Source of the DNA: Chitinophaga dinghuensis
GTDB taxonomy: Bacteria; Bacteroidota; Bacteroidia; Chitinophagales; Chitinophagaceae
DNA: 64,000 nucleotides
Direction of reading: 5' to 3'
NCBI RefSeq assembly: GCF_003259435.1
Contig: NZ_QLMA01000011.1
Location: 62,001 to 126,000 of the forward strand
A program made the position numbers and the translations under genes. Of this stretch, positions 34,534 through 42,711 are shown one piece after another. Under the pieces are notes generated by a model. The model saw only the letters and a list, made by a program, of their open reading frames with translations. It was not told the origin of the DNA and did not search any database. Positions within the stretch are counted from its first letter, which is position 1, and each line of letters starts with the position of its first letter.

Positions 34534-34574
34534 CCGAGCCGAAAATCACGCCTGCGGCGTGATTTTCGGCTCGG
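34534..34574 (+). repeat. Hairpin 1: 19-bp perfect stem with T run
   Basis: Arms 34534-34552 and 34556-34574 are perfect inverted repeats with a TGC loop; the apex reads GCCTGCGGC. On the plus strand it is followed by GTGTTTTTTTA, the shape of a strong intrinsic terminator, although no plus-strand gene lies upstream of it in this region. Confidence 0.8.
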
Positions 34575-34581
34575 GTGTTTT

Positions 34582-34617
34582 TTTATGACCGGCCGCCCAT
34601 TGGCGGCCGGTCATAAA
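34582..34617. repeat. Hairpin 2: 16-bp perfect stem
   Basis: Arms 34582-34597 and 34602-34617 are perfect inverted repeats with loop CATT; the apex reads GCCCATTGGC. It begins 7 bases after hairpin 1 and shares the T run between them. Confidence 0.8.
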
Positions 34618-34627
34618 TGGAGTAGTT

Positions 34628-34760
34628 AGCAGTTTTCCTGACGGAGGCGCGGGTTCTCCACCACCAACGCACGGAAATTAAGCAGGTACCCTGCACAGCA
34701 GCTCCCAACGGAGCCCCTTGTTCCAAGCTACCAACGAACAGAAATGAAGAGATTCCCTGT
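34628..34760. repeat. Degenerate 67-base tandem repeat, two copies
   Basis: Copy 1 is about 34628-34694 and copy 2 about 34697-34760. Landmarks recur at a constant distance: AGCAG (34628, 34697), ACGGAG (34641, 34708), ACCAACG (34663, 34730), GAAAT (34674, 34741), CCCTG (34689, 34755). The order is kept and spacing is 66-69 bases. Both copies are diverged. No protein reading is evident. Confidence 0.55.
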
Positions 34761-34764
34761 CAAA

Positions 34765-34799
34765 GTTTTCGTTCCGCGCCGCCGGCGCGGAACGAAAAC
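34765..34799. repeat. Hairpin 3: 16-bp perfect stem
   Basis: Arms 34765-34780 and 34784-34799 are perfect inverted repeats (outer end GTTTTCG) with loop GCC; the apex reads GCGCCGCCGGCGC. Its last three bases are shared with hairpin 4. Confidence 0.8.
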
Positions 34800-34843
34800 C
34801 CTTGTTTCAACCAGTGCCGAAGGCGCTGGTTGAAACAAGGGTT
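34797..34843. repeat. Hairpin 4: 22-bp stem
   Basis: Arms 34797-34818 and 34822-34843 pair over 22 bp with one G-U and loop GAA; the apex reads GCCGAAGGC. It is the longest hairpin of the four and ends 97 bases before the rpsF promoter element. Confidence 0.8.
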
Positions 34844-34939
34844 AAATATATAATCAATTAAATATCAATAATTTATGATCATTCGAAAGAATATTACAGA
34901 ATAAACCCCATCAAACACGTGAAATTGGAATTAGTTCTT

Positions 34940-34947
34940 TATCTTTG
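34940..34947 (+). promoter_or_regulatory. -7 promoter element of the rpsF operon
   Basis: TATCTTTG matches the consensus TAnnTTTG. No TTTG is present 19 bases upstream; a TTGG at 34925 is closer than usual. The distance to the rpsF ATG is 43 bases. Confidence 0.55.
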
Positions 34948-34990
34948 CGGTCCAATTTTTTTTATTAAACCATACAAAAAACAGGGAATT

Positions 34991-35341
34991 ATGAACTACG
35001 AATTGATGGTGATCTTTACCCCTGTGCTTTCTGAAGACGAATACAAAGCGGCTCAGAAAAAATTCGCTGATATCATTAAAGATAACGGCGGAAATGTAAC
35101 GCACGAAAATCCCTGGGGATTAAGATCACTGGCGTACCCTATCCGGAAAAAGACTACAGGAATGTATCTGGTTCTGGAATATACTGCGCCAACCGACCTC
35201 AATGAGAAGCTGAAAATTCAGCTCAACCGCGATGAAAACGTATTGCGCCACATGGTAACTGCGCTTGATAAATACGCTGTAGCGTATAACAACCGTAAGA
35301 ACTTTGGTGCTAATGCTGAATCTAAAACCACTGAAGCTTAA
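34991..35341 (+). CDS. rpsF: 30S ribosomal protein S6
   Basis: Ribosomal protein S6, which pairs with S18 on the platform of the small subunit. The 116-residue protein starts MNYELMVIFTPVLSEDEYK and has the S6 pattern NPWGLRSLAYPIRKKTTGMYLVLEY. The ATG at 34991 was chosen; a longer frame from a GTG at 34919 would add 24 residues unlike S6 and would run through the promoter element. rpsR follows after 4 bases. Confidence 0.97.
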   Translation: MNYELMVIFTPVLSEDEYKAAQKKFADIIKDNGGNVTHENPWGLRSLAYPIRKKTTGMYLVLEYTAPTDLNEKLKIQLNRDENVLRHMVTALDKYAVAYNNRKNFGANAESKTTEA

Positions 35342-35345
35342 AATT

Positions 35346-35618
35346 ATGGCAGTTAAACCGAAACAAGAAATCAAATACTTAACAGCCGTAAAAACTGAAA
35401 AACGTCAGAAGAAATACTGCCGTTTTAAGAAAATGGGCATCAAGTATGTAGATTACAAAGACGCGGAGTTTTTGAAGAAATTTCTGAACGATCAGGGCAA
35501 AATGCTGCCTCGCCGTATTACAGGTAACTCTCTGAAATTTCAGCGTAAAGTAGCCCAGGCTATTAAGAAAGCTCGTCAAATGGCTTTATTGCCTTATGTT
35601 ACTGACCTTTTAAAGTAA
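35346..35618 (+). CDS. rpsR: 30S ribosomal protein S18
   Basis: Ribosomal protein S18, 90 residues, with the core KYCRFKKMGIKYVDYKDAEFLKKFLNDQGKMLPRRITGNSLKFQRKVAQAIKKARQMALLPYV read in pieces here: YKDAEFLKKF, LPRRITG, QRKVAQAIKKAR. The start at 35346 (MAVKPKQ) was chosen; an upstream ATG at 35304 lies within rpsF and adds residues not found in S18. rplI follows after 6 bases. Confidence 0.96.
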   Translation: MAVKPKQEIKYLTAVKTEKRQKKYCRFKKMGIKYVDYKDAEFLKKFLNDQGKMLPRRITGNSLKFQRKVAQAIKKARQMALLPYVTDLLK

Positions 35619-35624
35619 GAAGTT

Positions 35625-36071
35625 ATGCAAGTTATTTTAATACAAGACGTAGACAACCTGGGTCAGAAGAATGAACTGGTTAACGTAAAGAATGGTTACG
35701 CCAGGAACTTCCTGATCCCTCAGAAGTTTGCGGTAGAAGCTAGCCCTTCTAACCTGAAACAGCTGCAGGAGCGCCTGAAAGTACAGAAAGTGAAAGAAGA
35801 GAAACTGCTGGCGGAAATCGCTAAAGTAGTAGAAGTTCTGAAAGCTTCTCCTGTTAAGATCGGTGCTAAAACCGGTACTTCCGGTAAAATCTTCGGTAGC
35901 GTTACCGGTGTTCAGATTGCTCGCGCAATTAAAGAACAAAAAGGTTACGAAATCGATCGTCGCCGTATCCACATCCTCGATGATGTTAAAGAATTAGGCA
36001 CTTACAAAGCACGCCTCGACTTCGGTAAAGGAAACGATACTGAAATGGAATTCGAAGTAGTTGCTGAGTAA
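35625..36071 (+). CDS. rplI: 50S ribosomal protein L9
   Basis: Ribosomal protein L9, 148 residues. The N-terminal domain has VILIQDVDNLGQKNELVNVKNGYARNFLIP, split here as GYARNFLIP, the rRNA-binding signature; the long linker helix and the C-terminal domain (GSVTGVQIARAI) follow. It is the last gene of rpsF-rpsR-rplI and ends before a strong terminator. Confidence 0.97.
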   Translation: MQVILIQDVDNLGQKNELVNVKNGYARNFLIPQKFAVEASPSNLKQLQERLKVQKVKEEKLLAEIAKVVEVLKASPVKIGAKTGTSGKIFGSVTGVQIARAIKEQKGYEIDRRRIHILDDVKELGTYKARLDFGKGNDTEMEFEVVAE

Positions 36072-36090
36072 TATCCAAACTTACTTGGAA

Positions 36091-36134
36091 AAAGTAAAAA
36101 CCCCACGCCTTAAAAGCGTGGGGTTTTTACTTTT
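36091..36134 (+). terminator. Terminator of the rpsF-rpsR-rplI operon
   Basis: A perfect 18-bp stem (36091-36108 with 36116-36133, core ACCCCACGC) with a 7-base loop. The 3' arm itself contains the TTTTT run and ends in TTTT. Located 20 bases after the rplI stop. Confidence 0.9.
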
Positions 36135-36169
36135 ATTACGTATTTTCATAGCAACTTACCGCCATAAGT

Positions 36170-37039
36170 ATGCTCAAATATCTCTATGTACTCCTTCTGC
36201 CTGTCCTTATCACGGCTTGCAGCTCCAACAAAGGGAAATATAATGTTCCCCGCCTTAAAGCCCTTACCATCCAGGGAGAAAAAGCCCCCTGTATCACCTT
36301 CAGTTATGATGCCGCCGGCCGACTCACCACCATGACCAGGTTCAATAATCTGCAGGACTCCAACACCTACAAATTCGTCTACGATTCCTACCAACGCCTC
36401 AGCGGCATGATCTGTGAATCCAATGTCAATCATACCGTAAAAGTCACCAAAAAAGCAACCGTGACTGATTGGGATATCAACGGCAACATCCGGAAAATTG
36501 ATTTCTTTGACCAGAACCAACAAGTAACCACCGCACAAGTCCTCTGGCAAGGAAATAAACCGCTCTCCCTCAAATATTCCAATGCCAGTCAGGCTACCAG
36601 CTGGAATTATATTGAAGGCAACCCGGACTGGAAGAATATCTTACATGATACCGCTTCTCCAGACAATAACACCACCTATTTCACGAAAGCCGTTTGCGAA
36701 TGGGATATGTCTACCTATAATCCAATGGCACAAATGGCCAATCAATTATTACTGACAGACACCATTCCTCAAGCCCACCCTGCCTTCTTACTGCCTGATA
36801 TTACCAGCCTCCTCCTTCATATCAGCACCAACAACCCTTCCCGGATAAAACTGGAAGATAAACAGGAGAACAATGCAGTCAAGGGCATTGCTAAACTATC
36901 CCGCTCGACGACCGTACAATATATGTACGCCTGTAACGGTCACGGCTATCCCAATAAGGCAAAAGTATACCTTCACGCGCAAGGATACACGCAGTTAGAC
37001 ACCGAAGCTAATACCACTGTTGATTATAGTTACGAATAG
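36170..37039 (+). CDS. Lipoprotein of unknown function with YD-repeat-like features
   Basis: A 289-residue predicted lipoprotein (lipobox ITAC, Cys 17). The repeating pattern FSYDAAGRLTTM, FVYDSYQRLSGM and TDWDINGNIRKI resembles YD-type or DUF4595-like repeats that form beta structures in surface lipoproteins of this phylum. The C-terminus ends in Tyr-Ser-Tyr-Glu. No catalytic motif was seen. It stands alone between the rplI terminator and the rhomboid gene. Function unknown. Confidence 0.7.
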   Translation: MLKYLYVLLLPVLITACSSNKGKYNVPRLKALTIQGEKAPCITFSYDAAGRLTTMTRFNNLQDSNTYKFVYDSYQRLSGMICESNVNHTVKVTKKATVTDWDINGNIRKIDFFDQNQQVTTAQVLWQGNKPLSLKYSNASQATSWNYIEGNPDWKNILHDTASPDNNTTYFTKAVCEWDMSTYNPMAQMANQLLLTDTIPQAHPAFLLPDITSLLLHISTNNPSRIKLEDKQENNAVKGIAKLSRSTTVQYMYACNGHGYPNKAKVYLHAQGYTQLDTEANTTVDYSYE

Positions 37040-37095
37040 CTGATTCACAGCGATTTGTTAGCCGGAATTGCGCGAATTGTCGTAACTTATCTTGC

Positions 37096-37728
37096 ATGCA
37101 AATCCAGAAGCATCTGCTACAAATGCCTGTCACCCTCGCATTGATTGCAATCAACTGCATTGTTTTCTTTGTGATGGTCTTCTCCGGACTAAATATCTGG
37201 TCCGGAAATCCCGACACGCTATTACATGCAGGTGGCAATTACTGGCCATATACCATCGATCTTCACCAATATTGGCGACTGCTCACCAGTATGTTTCTGC
37301 ATGGAGGACTGTGGCACTTGTTTACCAATATGCTGGGCCTCTTCATGGCTGGTTTATTCCTGGAACCAGTTATCAGAGGACCGAGGATGTGCCTGGTTTA
37401 TTTCTGCACAGGAATTATGTCCGATTTTGCCAGTATATGGTTTCACAAGGATACTTTGAGCGTCGGCGCTTCAGGTGGAATTTTCGGGATTTACGGCGCA
37501 TTTCTGGCTCTTTTAACAACTACGGTATATCGTCCCACAATACGGAAACCATTACTTGCGTTTATCGCATTATTCGTAGGTCTCAACATCATCCTGGCCT
37601 TTTTCAGCGGAGGAATCGATAATATTGCTCATCTGACCGGATTTTGTATCGGCATCCTGTTAGGATATATCCTGTATTTCACATTATCCAATACAGCCGG
37701 GAACCAACTTCCCGACGAAACGAAATGA
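37096..37728 (+). CDS. Rhomboid family intramembrane serine protease
   Basis: Six-helix membrane protease that cleaves transmembrane substrates. The catalytic pair is visible: Ser 126 in GASGGIFG and His 179 in IAHLTGF. The HGGLWHLFTNM motif (oxyanion and loop region, helix 2) is present too. At 210 residues it is a minimal rhomboid without extra domains. It starts 56 bases after the preceding lipoprotein gene. Natural substrates cannot be inferred. Confidence 0.92.
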   Translation: MQIQKHLLQMPVTLALIAINCIVFFVMVFSGLNIWSGNPDTLLHAGGNYWPYTIDLHQYWRLLTSMFLHGGLWHLFTNMLGLFMAGLFLEPVIRGPRMCLVYFCTGIMSDFASIWFHKDTLSVGASGGIFGIYGAFLALLTTTVYRPTIRKPLLAFIALFVGLNIILAFFSGGIDNIAHLTGFCIGILLGYILYFTLSNTAGNQLPDETK

Positions 37729-37744
37729 CCATATCATAATTACT

Positions 37745-37752
37745 TACATTTG
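37745..37752 (+). promoter_or_regulatory. -7 promoter element of the lipoprotein gene at 37771
   Basis: TACATTTG matches TAnnTTTG, 18 bases before the ATG. The -33 TTTG is not present at the usual distance, so the promoter is only half supported. Confidence 0.4.
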
Positions 37753-37770
37753 TAGATCAGAAATTTTCAA

Positions 37771-38514
37771 ATGAATATGTACAAAAACCTGTTTTACCTG
37801 ATGACCGTAGCTGTCCTGTTATGGAGCTGCGGACAACAGAAAGGCAACAAGTCGGGCGAAAAAGATTCCTCCGGCGTTGTAATGGCAGATGTGCCAGCTA
37901 CTTCTGAAACACCTGTCGATACCATTTCCCTGGCCAACAAAACCTTCTTCGTATACACTATCGATTCCGCTGTATTCGAAAAATTTAAATTGCCAACACA
38001 AGACACCAGCGAAGCCCAGGCACTTGCAAAAGATACCACCGTTAAACGCAATGGTAGCAGCCTGCTGTTCAAACTGCAAAATGGGAAAACACTCACGCTC
38101 ACTGATAACGACAACGACACAGCAGCCACCTTCGGCCACTATCTGTACGTTGCCAATTATCCGGAAATCAACAAAAAAGGCGTTATCGTCTACTATTACG
38201 AATCACAGGATTTCCTCCTGGTAGATAACCATAATGGCGATACCCTGCATATCTGGACAGAACCTATCTTCTCTCCGGATAAAAAACATTTCCTCTGCGC
38301 CTCCATGGACCTCGTTGCGGCATTCCTTCCCAACGGATTCCAACTCTATGATATTGAGAAAGACAAGATTAAATACGTAGGAGAAGCCAACCTGGAAACC
38401 TGGGGACCTACCCAAACAAAATGGGTAGATCCAAAGACAATTCTCTGCCAATATATTTCCATCGATGAAGAAGGAAATACACAGTCGAAATATGTAAAAT
38501 TGGTGATGCAATAG
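37771..38514 (+). CDS. Unknown lipoprotein
   Basis: A 247-residue predicted lipoprotein (lipobox LWSC, Cys 20; an alternative ATG lies two codons in). After a low-complexity linker, the chain appears rich in beta strands (YYYESQDFLLVDNHNGDTL, FSPDKKHFLCASMDL), a pattern also seen in beta-propeller-like surface proteins. No family was recognised. It has its own possible promoter element, and the next gene is 70 bases downstream. Confidence 0.7.
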   Translation: MNMYKNLFYLMTVAVLLWSCGQQKGNKSGEKDSSGVVMADVPATSETPVDTISLANKTFFVYTIDSAVFEKFKLPTQDTSEAQALAKDTTVKRNGSSLLFKLQNGKTLTLTDNDNDTAATFGHYLYVANYPEINKKGVIVYYYESQDFLLVDNHNGDTLHIWTEPIFSPDKKHFLCASMDLVAAFLPNGFQLYDIEKDKIKYVGEANLETWGPTQTKWVDPKTILCQYISIDEEGNTQSKYVKLVMQ

Positions 38515-38584
38515 TGGACAGACTGTCGCTTTTTTTTGTAACTTATAAGGAATTTAGATAGACTCAATCTTAATCCCACGTCAC

Positions 38585-38965
38585 ATGAAAAAGCTGGCCA
38601 TCCCTGCATTACTGCTCTTTTGCTTCAGTTTTATCCTGTTGTGCGTTCATGCACAAAATCCAACCATGAATGTAGAAGGCACCGCCTCCTCCATTGTCAG
38701 CAAACTGGATAAATCACTGATACTTACAGAACAACAAAAACCAAGGTTACTCAGTATTGTCACCAATTACCTTCAGCAGAAAGTAAACATGCAATCACTG
38801 CAACGTACCAACGAAAAAGCATACAAGACAAAATTAAACAGCATGCAAAATGGTATGCTCGCCAAACTTAAACCACTGCTCAATCTCACGCAGTATACCG
38901 AGTTCATGCATCTGAAACCACCATCAGAAGACGCTACCAACGTGCTGACACAACTATACTATTAG
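38585..38965 (+). CDS. Small exported protein of unknown function
   Basis: A 126-residue protein with a signal peptide (cut after VHAQ, residue 23). The mature part is short and helical (KLDKSLILTEQQKPRLLSIVTNYLQQK). Its pattern of a helix with LTEQQ and a long second helix is loosely like CpxP/Spy-type periplasmic proteins, but the match is weak. It ends before a strong terminator. Confidence 0.65.
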   Translation: MKKLAIPALLLFCFSFILLCVHAQNPTMNVEGTASSIVSKLDKSLILTEQQKPRLLSIVTNYLQQKVNMQSLQRTNEKAYKTKLNSMQNGMLAKLKPLLNLTQYTEFMHLKPPSEDATNVLTQLYY

Positions 38966-39001
38966 AATTCATTTTAAATACCTATTTTGGGATTTATCCA
39001 T

Positions 39002-39036
39002 AAACGCTTCACTTCTTACAAGTGAAGCGTTTTTTT
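39002..39036 (+). terminator. Terminator after the small exported protein gene
   Basis: A perfect 13-bp stem (39002-39014 with 39020-39032, core CGCTTCACTT) with loop CTTAC, followed by T up to 39036. The GH20 ATG is only 22 bases further on, so the GH20 gene would need readthrough or a promoter inside this short gap. Confidence 0.85.
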
Positions 39037-39058
39037 AAACAGTGAACATCTATTTGCA

Positions 39059-41392
39059 ATGAAACTGCTCAAAGACAACCGTACTTTGCTGCTGGCCGCA
39101 TTCCTGCTCCCAGTATCCATCGCAAAGGCACAACAAATTCCAGACTCCGCCAGTTTCGCACAGGCGGTGAAAAACATTCCGGCCATCAGTTATGCTCCCG
39201 GACAAACCAAAATTACCATTCCCGTTCCTCCTAAAGGTTATGAACTCCTGCTGAAAGGAACCGACAGGCACCCTGTGATCGATCCACAGGGAAATATACA
39301 TCAGCCACTGACAGATGCTCCGGTAAACCTCTATTTCATACTGAAACGTCAGCAAGATGGCGCAGAAATGGACGCCCCCATGCAACTGATAATCCCTGGC
39401 AAATACGGCGCTCCCGATAATACCGCACCTTTTGTTATTCCCGCATTACGCGAATGGCATGGCGCTAACGGCAGATTTAAAGTATCTCCGAATACAAAAG
39501 TGGTATTCAGCCCCGCTGATAAAGCTATCCTGGAACCGGTAGCTGCGCGGCTGGCGGCCGACTTAAACCTCGTGATACCCAAAGCCGGTATCAAGAGCAT
39601 CGCCGGGAAACCTTCGAAAGGCGACATCTTCCTAAACATCAGTAAAGCGGATACCAGCTTAGGAAATGAAGGTTATCGTATAGACATTAACGATATCACC
39701 AACATCTCTGCGCCCCAAAAACAAGGCGCATTCTGGGCCACCCGCACCATACTTCAAATACTTGAACAGGACTCCTCACATTCCTATTTACCAAAAGGAA
39801 TCACCCGGGATTATCCTAAATATGAGGTGCGGAGTTTTGTACTGGACGATGGCAGGAAATTCTTTACCATGGAGTTTCTGCGGAACTACGTGCAGTTCAT
39901 GTCTTACTACAAAATGAACGATTTTCATATTCACCTGAATGATAACGGCTTCGCCAAATTCTTCGGAGATAACTGGGATAGCACCTACTCCGCTTTCCGG
40001 CTGGAAAATGATACCTATCCCGGATTAACCGCCAAAGATGGCTCCTACTCTAAGAAAGAATTTATGGCATTGCAGGATATGGCCGACAGCTTTGGCGTTC
40101 GGATCATTCCTGAAATAGATGTGCCTGCCCACTCGCTGGCCCTCAGCAAAGCCAATCCGGAAGTAGCCAGCGCCAAATATGGCCGCGATCACCTGAACCT
40201 TGATCCTGCCTCCTGGACCATGGTGGATAATATCTTTAAAGAGTACCTGGAAGGCCCTAATCCGGTCTTTAAAGGCGCAGAAGTACATATAGGCACAGAT
40301 GAGTATGATAAACATGAAGCAGAGAAATTCAGGGCTTTTACGGATCATTTAATCAGATTCGTGGAAGGCTATGGGAAAAAAGTGCGCATGTGGGGCTCTC
40401 TGACACATGCTCAAGGTAAAACGCCGGTGAAATCTGAAGGCATTACCATGAATGCCTGGTACAATGGCTACGCAGAACCAAAGGAAATGATCAAACTTGG
40501 CTACGACCTGATCAGCACCCCGGATGGCTGGTTATATATCGTTCCTGCCGCAGGTTATTATTACGACTATCTTAACATCAAAAAATTATACAACACCTGG
40601 GAGCCTAATGTGATCGGTGCAGTGGTGTTTCCAATGGGACATCCAAAAATCAAAGGCGGCGCATTTGCCGTTTGGAACGATCATCCGGGCAATGGCATCA
40701 CGGCTGATGATGTGCACGACCGCGCATTCCCAGCCATGCAGGTGCTCGCAGAAAAAATGTGGAACGGCCATACCAATGCCAGCAACTTCGACACTTACAG
40801 TAAAAACAGTCAACGCCTCAGCGAAGGACCAGGACTTAACCTCCAACACAAATTATACAGTAAGGATTCCATATTATACCATTTATCATTTGGAAAAAAC
40901 AAGCCATCCGGCAAGCTGAAGAACGCGGCTATTGGGCAAAATCTTCGTTTGAACGGAGGTCAAAGTTATTTCCAAACGCCGGTTACAGCTATCGGTTACG
41001 GATACACGATCAGCTTCGATATTAAGCCGGATGCAGGCAATAAGAACAATGCAGTTATTTTTTCTTCGCCATATGCACAAGTAAAATTATTGCAGCAAAG
41101 TACTGGCAAACTCGGCTTCTCCAGGGAAGGTTACCATTACAATTTCAATTATGCCATTCCTGCCAATACCTGGACCCATGTTGAGATTTCCGGCACTAAC
41201 AAAGGTACTTCTCTTTTTGTCAATGGTCAGCTCATTGAGCGCCTGGAGGGACAGTTCATCACATTCCCGAATACGAAAGACAAGAATGCAAAAATACAGA
41301 CGCTCGTCTTCCCATTGCAATATATTGGCGACAATAGTCAGGCATTCTCTGGTGAAATCAATAATATCCGCGTATTGAATTACGCTAAATAA
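39059..41392 (+). CDS. GH20 beta-N-acetylhexosaminidase with C-terminal lectin-like domain
   Basis: Exported glycosidase that removes terminal GlcNAc or GalNAc from glycans such as chitin oligomers. Signal peptide ends at SIAKAQ (residue 24). Order: N-terminal GH20b-type domain (residues about 130-245), GH20 barrel beginning YEVRSFVLDDGRKFF, with the catalytic Asp-Glu pair at residues 414-415 in HIGTDEYD, then a LamG-like beta-sandwich in the last 180 residues (WTHVEISGTNKGTSLFVNGQ). The 777-residue length fits such architectures. A bidirectional terminator follows the stop. Confidence 0.93.
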   Translation: MKLLKDNRTLLLAAFLLPVSIAKAQQIPDSASFAQAVKNIPAISYAPGQTKITIPVPPKGYELLLKGTDRHPVIDPQGNIHQPLTDAPVNLYFILKRQQDGAEMDAPMQLIIPGKYGAPDNTAPFVIPALREWHGANGRFKVSPNTKVVFSPADKAILEPVAARLAADLNLVIPKAGIKSIAGKPSKGDIFLNISKADTSLGNEGYRIDINDITNISAPQKQGAFWATRTILQILEQDSSHSYLPKGITRDYPKYEVRSFVLDDGRKFFTMEFLRNYVQFMSYYKMNDFHIHLNDNGFAKFFGDNWDSTYSAFRLENDTYPGLTAKDGSYSKKEFMALQDMADSFGVRIIPEIDVPAHSLALSKANPEVASAKYGRDHLNLDPASWTMVDNIFKEYLEGPNPVFKGAEVHIGTDEYDKHEAEKFRAFTDHLIRFVEGYGKKVRMWGSLTHAQGKTPVKSEGITMNAWYNGYAEPKEMIKLGYDLISTPDGWLYIVPAAGYYYDYLNIKKLYNTWEPNVIGAVVFPMGHPKIKGGAFAVWNDHPGNGITADDVHDRAFPAMQVLAEKMWNGHTNASNFDTYSKNSQRLSEGPGLNLQHKLYSKDSILYHLSFGKNKPSGKLKNAAIGQNLRLNGGQSYFQTPVTAIGYGYTISFDIKPDAGNKNNAVIFSSPYAQVKLLQQSTGKLGFSREGYHYNFNYAIPANTWTHVEISGTNKGTSLFVNGQLIERLEGQFITFPNTKDKNAKIQTLVFPLQYIGDNSQAFSGEINNIRVLNYAK

Positions 41393-41433
41393 AAAAATCC
41401 CCACTCCGGAGATCTACCGGGGTGGGGATTTTT
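41393..41433. terminator. Bidirectional terminator between GH20 and DUF2252 genes
   Basis: A 17-bp stem (41393-41409 with 41417-41433, one G-U, core ATCCCCAC) has A runs on the left and T runs on the right, so it can work in both directions, for the plus-strand GH20 gene and the minus-strand DUF2252 gene. Confidence 0.85.
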
Positions 41434-41445
41434 ACTCATTTTATA

Positions 41446-42675
41446 TCAAGCCTTTACTTTGCCGGTATCATAATCAGTAGCATATGCTTTGAAATCTTTT
41501 GTTACCTGCAACGCATAGGAAGAAGCATATTCAAATACTGTATCCTTCCATTTTGAAGCCTGGACAGCAAAATCAATTAGCTCATCAGCAATCGCTGATC
41601 CCTGGCGACCTCCGGAGCGCAAACAATCCCAGGCGCATATCTGTCCCATAGAAGAAAGAATCTCTTCCAGTTTTCTCGTTTTCCCGTTGAACGATTGAAA
41701 ATTAATTTTATCCGCAGAAGGTTGCAGTACTTTCAGGATATAATGTTTACCATCCACTTCCACCTGATGCAGTAATGCAGGCGATGCCGCCTGAAACCGT
41801 TTCTGTACTTCTGTTACACGGGATGCGTCGTCAGACCATTCCGGCTGCGCAAAAGAATGATAATCTAATATGCAGGAAGGCAGCGCCAACTTGAGATCCA
41901 GGAGAAAGTAGTCGCCAGGTGCATCCGGATGCGTGACCAGTAACACATATCTCGTTCCGCCCAAACTACCGGTACCGGCTATACGATAAGCCAGATCCAT
42001 AATCACATAGCCTTTGGTTTGCGGATGTTGAGACAACCAAGCTTGTACTTGTTCTCTAATCGCTGTCCTCGATTCCTTAGGCGCCTTTAAAGTTTTAATT
42101 TTATCGATCAGCAGGCGAGGTTTACCATCACGCATTTCCATGCGTTTCATGATAAATGGTTTGTGTTTTCTATTTCGTACGGTATCCAGGAAAAGCTTGA
42201 TAGTACCTGTAGCGGCTTGCTTTTCCAGGGAACGGATATATCCGGAAGCCAGCGTATTGGCATAAGCATCCAGGAAAGTATCAAAGAGTTGCTTAGCACC
42301 CTTTTTATTGATCCCTAATACATCAGAGGCCAGCAGCACACTGCAAAGGAGCCGCGTAGGATCTACCAGGCACGGGGCCAGTACCGATTCATCAAAATCA
42401 TTGATATCAAAGTATGGAATGTGATTATCCGCTTTGTAACTACCAAAATTTTCCAGATGGAGATCACCGCAAACCCAGGTGAGTGGCGACTTTAAAAGAG
42501 GACTTCTGGCAGGAAGATCTTCGTAAAAGAGATGACAGGTGCCGCGAAAAAATCGAAAGGGGTTTTCCCGCATAGCAGCATATTTCATATTCAGCAACTC
42601 AGGTATACGCCCCTGGTTGAACGTCATTACTCTTGAGGTTACACTATGCATATTCGGTATCTTTATACGCACCAT
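41446..42675 (-). CDS. DUF2252 protein (kinase-like fold)
   Basis: A 409-residue protein of the DUF2252 family, whose members have remote similarity to aminoglycoside-phosphotransferase-type kinases. The diagnostic motifs are FRFFRGTCHLFYEDL, VCGDLHLENFG (similar to the catalytic HGDLHxxN loop) and YFDINDFDES (similar to the metal-binding DFD/DxD). No signal peptide, so cytoplasmic. Its substrate is unknown. It follows the D-threonine-aldolase-like gene after 36 bases on the same strand, so co-expression is likely. Confidence 0.85.
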   Translation of the reverse strand: MVRIKIPNMHSVTSRVMTFNQGRIPELLNMKYAAMRENPFRFFRGTCHLFYEDLPARSPLLKSPLTWVCGDLHLENFGSYKADNHIPYFDINDFDESVLAPCLVDPTRLLCSVLLASDVLGINKKGAKQLFDTFLDAYANTLASGYIRSLEKQAATGTIKLFLDTVRNRKHKPFIMKRMEMRDGKPRLLIDKIKTLKAPKESRTAIREQVQAWLSQHPQTKGYVIMDLAYRIAGTGSLGGTRYVLLVTHPDAPGDYFLLDLKLALPSCILDYHSFAQPEWSDDASRVTEVQKRFQAASPALLHQVEVDGKHYILKVLQPSADKINFQSFNGKTRKLEEILSSMGQICAWDCLRSGGRQGSAIADELIDFAVQASKWKDTVFEYASSYALQVTKDFKAYATDYDTGKVKA

Positions 42676-42711
42676 TCAGCGCCATATAAAGATACCGAAT
42701 TTTATTGTGGA

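Larger units (their letters stand above)
34424..34990. other. 567-base geneless region between htpG and rpsF
   Basis: It holds four long hairpins (34534-34574, 34582-34617, 34765-34799, 34797-34843), a two-copy degenerate 67-base tandem repeat between the hairpin pairs (34628-34760), and a -7 promoter element for rpsF (34940-34947). No coding frame here resembles a protein. GC content around the hairpins is clearly above the surroundings. Confidence 0.7.

Noticed and set aside
34534..34843. Hairpin cluster as integron attC sites or as tRNA/rRNA genes
   Set aside because: Stems are perfect, without the bulges and R-boxes of attC, no integrase is nearby, and no cloverleaf or rRNA motif fits.
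34919..34990. Upstream GTG extension of rpsF
   Set aside because: It would run through the promoter -7 element and adds residues not found in S6.
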